Shown: in pieces, positions 61,830 through 64,000 of the stretch
Layout of the letters: each line of letters begins with the position of its first letter
Numbering within the stretch: position 1 is the first letter of the stretch
DNA from: Gordonia phthalatica
GTDB lineage: Bacteria > Actinomycetota > Actinomycetes > Mycobacteriales > Mycobacteriaceae
Direction: 5' to 3'
Assembly: GCF_001305675.1 (NCBI RefSeq)
Contig: NZ_CP011853.1
Span: 1,736,001 to 1,800,000 of the forward strand
Length of the DNA: 64,000 nucleotides
The notes under the pieces: model-generated
Databases searched by the model: none
The model's input: only the letters and a program-made list of their open reading frames with translations
Told to the model about the DNA's origin: nothing
Made by a program: the position numbers and the translations under genes

Positions 61830-61960
61830 CCAGGGCGGGGGTTTCGACACGCCGCTCGGCTAGGGCCTCGCGTCGGCTCAACCAGCGATGGGGGTCGGGC
61901 GACCAGCTGAGTGGGGGCTCAACCAGCGGAAGTGGCAGGACTCAGGACGTGGAAGGATTC
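61830..61960. repeat. Extragenic repeat of the CTCAACCAGCG type
   Basis: The 217-nt gap between the lipoprotein and osmC holds GTTTCGACACGCCGCTCGGC and two copies of GGCTCAACCAGCG (near 61875 and 61917). Such low-complexity extragenic motifs are common in Gordonia-like genomes. No gene is seen. Confidence 0.5.
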
Positions 61961-62032
61961 CGGCCCGGATAGTGTTCGGAACCGATGAGGCACGTGCCTC
62001 ACCATGCGAAGAGTCGCCGAGAAGGGTAAGAA

Positions 62033-62440
62033 ATGACCGAACTGTGGTTGGAGCGCACCGATGTCCGTCGTTACACGGGCAAGAGCTCGCGCGGTGCCGA
62101 GGTACTCGTCGGCTCGGAGGACGTCGAGGGCGTCTTCACCCCGGGCGAACTGCTGAAGATCGCACTCGGCGCGTGCACCGGCATGTCGTCCGACCGCCCG
62201 CTCTCGCGTCGTCTCGGCGACGACTACGACGCCACCATCCGCGTGTCCGGCGCTGCCGATCGCGAGAACGAGGTGTACCCGAAGATCGACGAGATCCTGG
62301 AAGTCGACCTCTCCGAACTCGACGCCGACGCGGCCGAGCGCCTCCTGGTGGTGGTGGAGCGCGCCATCGACAAGGTCTGCACCGTGGGCCGCACCCTCAA
62401 GGCCGGCACCGAGGTCAATCTGACGATCGAGACCGAATGA
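62033..62440 (+). CDS. OsmC-family protein
   Basis: A 135-residue OsmC/Ohr-fold protein. The two redox cysteines are in LGACTGMSS (near 48) and DKVCTVGRT (near 116). It reduces organic peroxides in the cytosol. ATG 62033, AGAAGGG upstream. Corresponds to Rv2923c; acyP overlaps its stop. Confidence 0.92.
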   Translation: MTELWLERTDVRRYTGKSSRGAEVLVGSEDVEGVFTPGELLKIALGACTGMSSDRPLSRRLGDDYDATIRVSGAADRENEVYPKIDEILEVDLSELDADAAERLLVVVERAIDKVCTVGRTLKAGTEVNLTIETE

Positions 62441-62712
62441 GCGACCAGCGGCTCACGGCCTGGGTGCACGGCCACGTGCAGGGCGTCGGGTTCCGCTGGT
62501 GGACGCGCTCGCGCGCCCTGGAACTCGGGCTCGTCGGGTCCGCGTCGAACCAGGTCGACGGCCGCGTCCTCGTCGTGGCCGAGGGACCGACGGCGTCGCT
62601 GCAGGCGCTCGTCGAGAAGCTCCGTTCCGGTGACACGCCGGGCCGGGTGGACCTCGTCGTCGAATCGTACGAGGCCGCGCGCGGCGGCCTGACGGGCTTC
62701 GTCGAACGCTGA
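62437..62712 (+). CDS. acyP: Acylphosphatase
   Basis: A 91-residue acylphosphatase. GHVQGVGFRWW supplies the catalytic Arg near 20, and Asn in SASNQVDGRV near 38 completes the site. It hydrolyses acyl phosphates. ATG 62437 overlaps the osmC-like stop (ATGA). smc starts 66 nt later. Confidence 0.95.
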   Translation: MSDQRLTAWVHGHVQGVGFRWWTRSRALELGLVGSASNQVDGRVLVVAEGPTASLQALVEKLRSGDTPGRVDLVVESYEAARGGLTGFVER

Positions 62713-62778
62713 TCCGACGCGGCCCGGGCGTTGGGCGAGGCCGGGACCTGCACTCATCGTTCGGTAGGCTGATCGGTC

Positions 62779-64000
62779 GTGCACCTGAAAAGCCTCACCC
62801 TGAAAGGGTTCAAATCGTTTGCGTCGTCGACGACGCTGCGTTTTGAGCCCGGCATCACGTGTGTGGTGGGGCCCAACGGATCGGGCAAGTCGAACGTCGT
62901 CGACGCCCTGACCTGGGTGATGGGCGAGCAGGGGGCTAAGGCCCTGCGCGGCGGCAAGATGGCAGACGTCATCTTCGCGGGCACGTCCGGCCGCGCGCCG
63001 CTCGGCCGCGCCGAGGTGACCCTGACGATCGACAACTCCGACGGCGCGCTGCCGATCGAATACTCCGAGGTCTCGGTGACCCGCCGCATGTTCCGCGACG
63101 GTGCGGGGGAGTACGAGATCAACGGCAACTCCTGCCGCCTGATGGACGTGCAGGAACTGCTGTCCGACTCCGGCATCGGCCGCGAGATGCACGTCATCCT
63201 GGGCCAGGGGCGTCTGGCCGCGATCCTCGAGGCCCGTCCGGAAGAACGCCGCGCGTTCATCGAAGAGGCCGCCGGCGTCCTCAAGCATCGGCGACGCAAA
63301 GAGAAGGCCGTCCGCAAGCTCGACGCGATGGCCGCGAACCTCGACCGCCTCACCGACCTCACCACCGAACTGCGTCGCCAACTGAAGCCCCTCGGTCGCC
63401 AAGCGGAGGTCGCGCGCCGCGCAGCGACCGTCCAGGCCGACCTCCGCGACGCCCGCCTGCGCATCGCCGCCGACGACCTGGTGCAGCGCCGCGAGGAGAT
63501 GGCGCAGCACAGCACGGTGGAGGCCGACGTCCGCCGCCAGCAGGACGAGGTGGCCGCCGGGCTCGACGCCGCGACCGAAGCCCTCACCGCCGCACAGGAG
63601 GAACTCGCCCGCGTCACGCCCGCGGCCTCCGAGGCGAACCGCGTCTTCTACCAGCTCAGCGCCCTGTCCGAACGCGTCGGCGGCACCCTCCGCGTGGCCG
63701 GTGAACGCGCCGCGCACCTGTCGTCGCCGAGCGTCGCACCCTCCGGCCCCGACCCCGAAGAGCTGGAACGGCAGGCCGAGAACGCGGCCATGACCGAGGC
63801 AGAGCACACCGAGGCCGTCGAAGCGGCCGCCGAACGCCTCGAGTACGCGACCGCCGCGCTCGCCGCGTCGGAGCAGGCCGCGAGCGAGGCCGAACGCGCG
63901 CACATGGCGGCCGTCCAGGCCGTCGCCGACCGTCGCGAAGGCCTCGCACGTCTGGAAGGCGAAGCCGCCAACCTGCGGACCAAGGTGGAGTCGGTCGACG
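62779..64000 (+). CDS. smc: Chromosome segregation protein SMC (5' part, runs past the window end)
   Basis: The first 407 residues of SMC. Start: HLKSLTLKGFKSFAS, Walker A GPNGSGKSNVVDAL near 33. A coiled coil begins near 165 after EEAAGVLKHRRRKEKAVRKL. No stop before base 64000. SMC with ScpAB organises the chromosome. GTG 62779. Confidence 0.96.
   Translation, partial: MHLKSLTLKGFKSFASSTTLRFEPGITCVVGPNGSGKSNVVDALTWVMGEQGAKALRGGKMADVIFAGTSGRAPLGRAEVTLTIDNSDGALPIEYSEVSVTRRMFRDGAGEYEINGNSCRLMDVQELLSDSGIGREMHVILGQGRLAAILEARPEERRAFIEEAAGVLKHRRRKEKAVRKLDAMAANLDRLTDLTTELRRQLKPLGRQAEVARRAATVQADLRDARLRIAADDLVQRREEMAQHSTVEADVRRQQDEVAAGLDAATEALTAAQEELARVTPAASEANRVFYQLSALSERVGGTLRVAGERAAHLSSPSVAPSGPDPEELERQAENAAMTEAEHTEAVEAAAERLEYATAALAASEQAASEAERAHMAAVQAVADRREGLARLEGEAANLRTKVESVD

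Overview
The window is about 64 kb of high-GC DNA from a mycolic-acid actinomycete (order Mycobacteriales). A Gordonia-like genome fits best. The gene order follows the Mycobacterium tuberculosis chromosome over long stretches: ettA, NAD-glutamate dehydrogenase, thioesterase, aglA, glbO, pepN, the Rv2466c-type thioredoxin fold protein, rpiB, nei, tig, clpP1, clpP2, clpX, then mobA, valS, folC, ndk, rne, rplU, rpmA, obg, proB, and later rsmD, coaD, the Rv2927c-type DivIVA-like protein, yceD, rnc, fpg, osmC, acyP, smc. GTG starts are frequent and many stop and start codons overlap. Species assignment is an inference, because no rRNA gene is present.

Region 1 to 23 kb is mostly conserved metabolism and stress functions. 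It runs from the end of a CopD/CtaG protein through ettA and a 180-kDa-type glutamate dehydrogenase to an alpha-glucosidase, truncated haemoglobin O, a matB-pepN unit, a mycoredoxin-like protein, an M48 protease, rpiB and nei. Then come less conserved genes: a lysin B/cutinase-like esterase, an L,D-transpeptidase and an orphan cbiZ for cobinamide salvage. A HIT protein and tRNA-Gly and tRNA-Pro genes lead into the proteostasis block tig, clpP1P2, clpX (23.5 to 27.9 kb).

Region 28 to 34.7 kb is an accessory patch. A predicted nuclease with an AbiEi-like N-terminus lies between two copies of a 78-nt palindromic repeat, next to a decapitated SDR gene. After it come a large TetR-like regulator, an acyl-CoA carboxylase beta subunit, mobA and a DUF202 gene pair divergent from a MarR regulator. 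The start codon of that MarR gene lies inside a perfect palindrome. Region 34.7 to 47.5 kb is the conserved block valS, folC, DUF4233, a small secreted protein, ndk, rne, rplU, rpmA, obg, proB. It is followed by the ectoine operon ectABC (reverse strand), a class II sirtuin, and rsmD-coaD-divIVA-like-yceD-rnc-fpg.

The most unusual part is 55.1 to 62.0 kb, an insertion between fpg and osmC-acyP-smc, genes that are nearly adjacent in mycobacteria. It holds two neighbouring same-strand genes that each carry a HEPN-type RX4H motif (one is a DUF3644 protein). It also holds a TetR remnant, an uncharacterised protein, a broken toxin-antitoxin pair, and a protein joining a LolA-like N-terminus to a gyrase A tower-like C-terminus, with a second copy of its tail left as a fossil. 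An LGFP-repeat lipoprotein closes the island. The HEPN pair is the best candidate for an undescribed system, probably phage defence or RNA cleavage; this is inference. The window ends inside smc.
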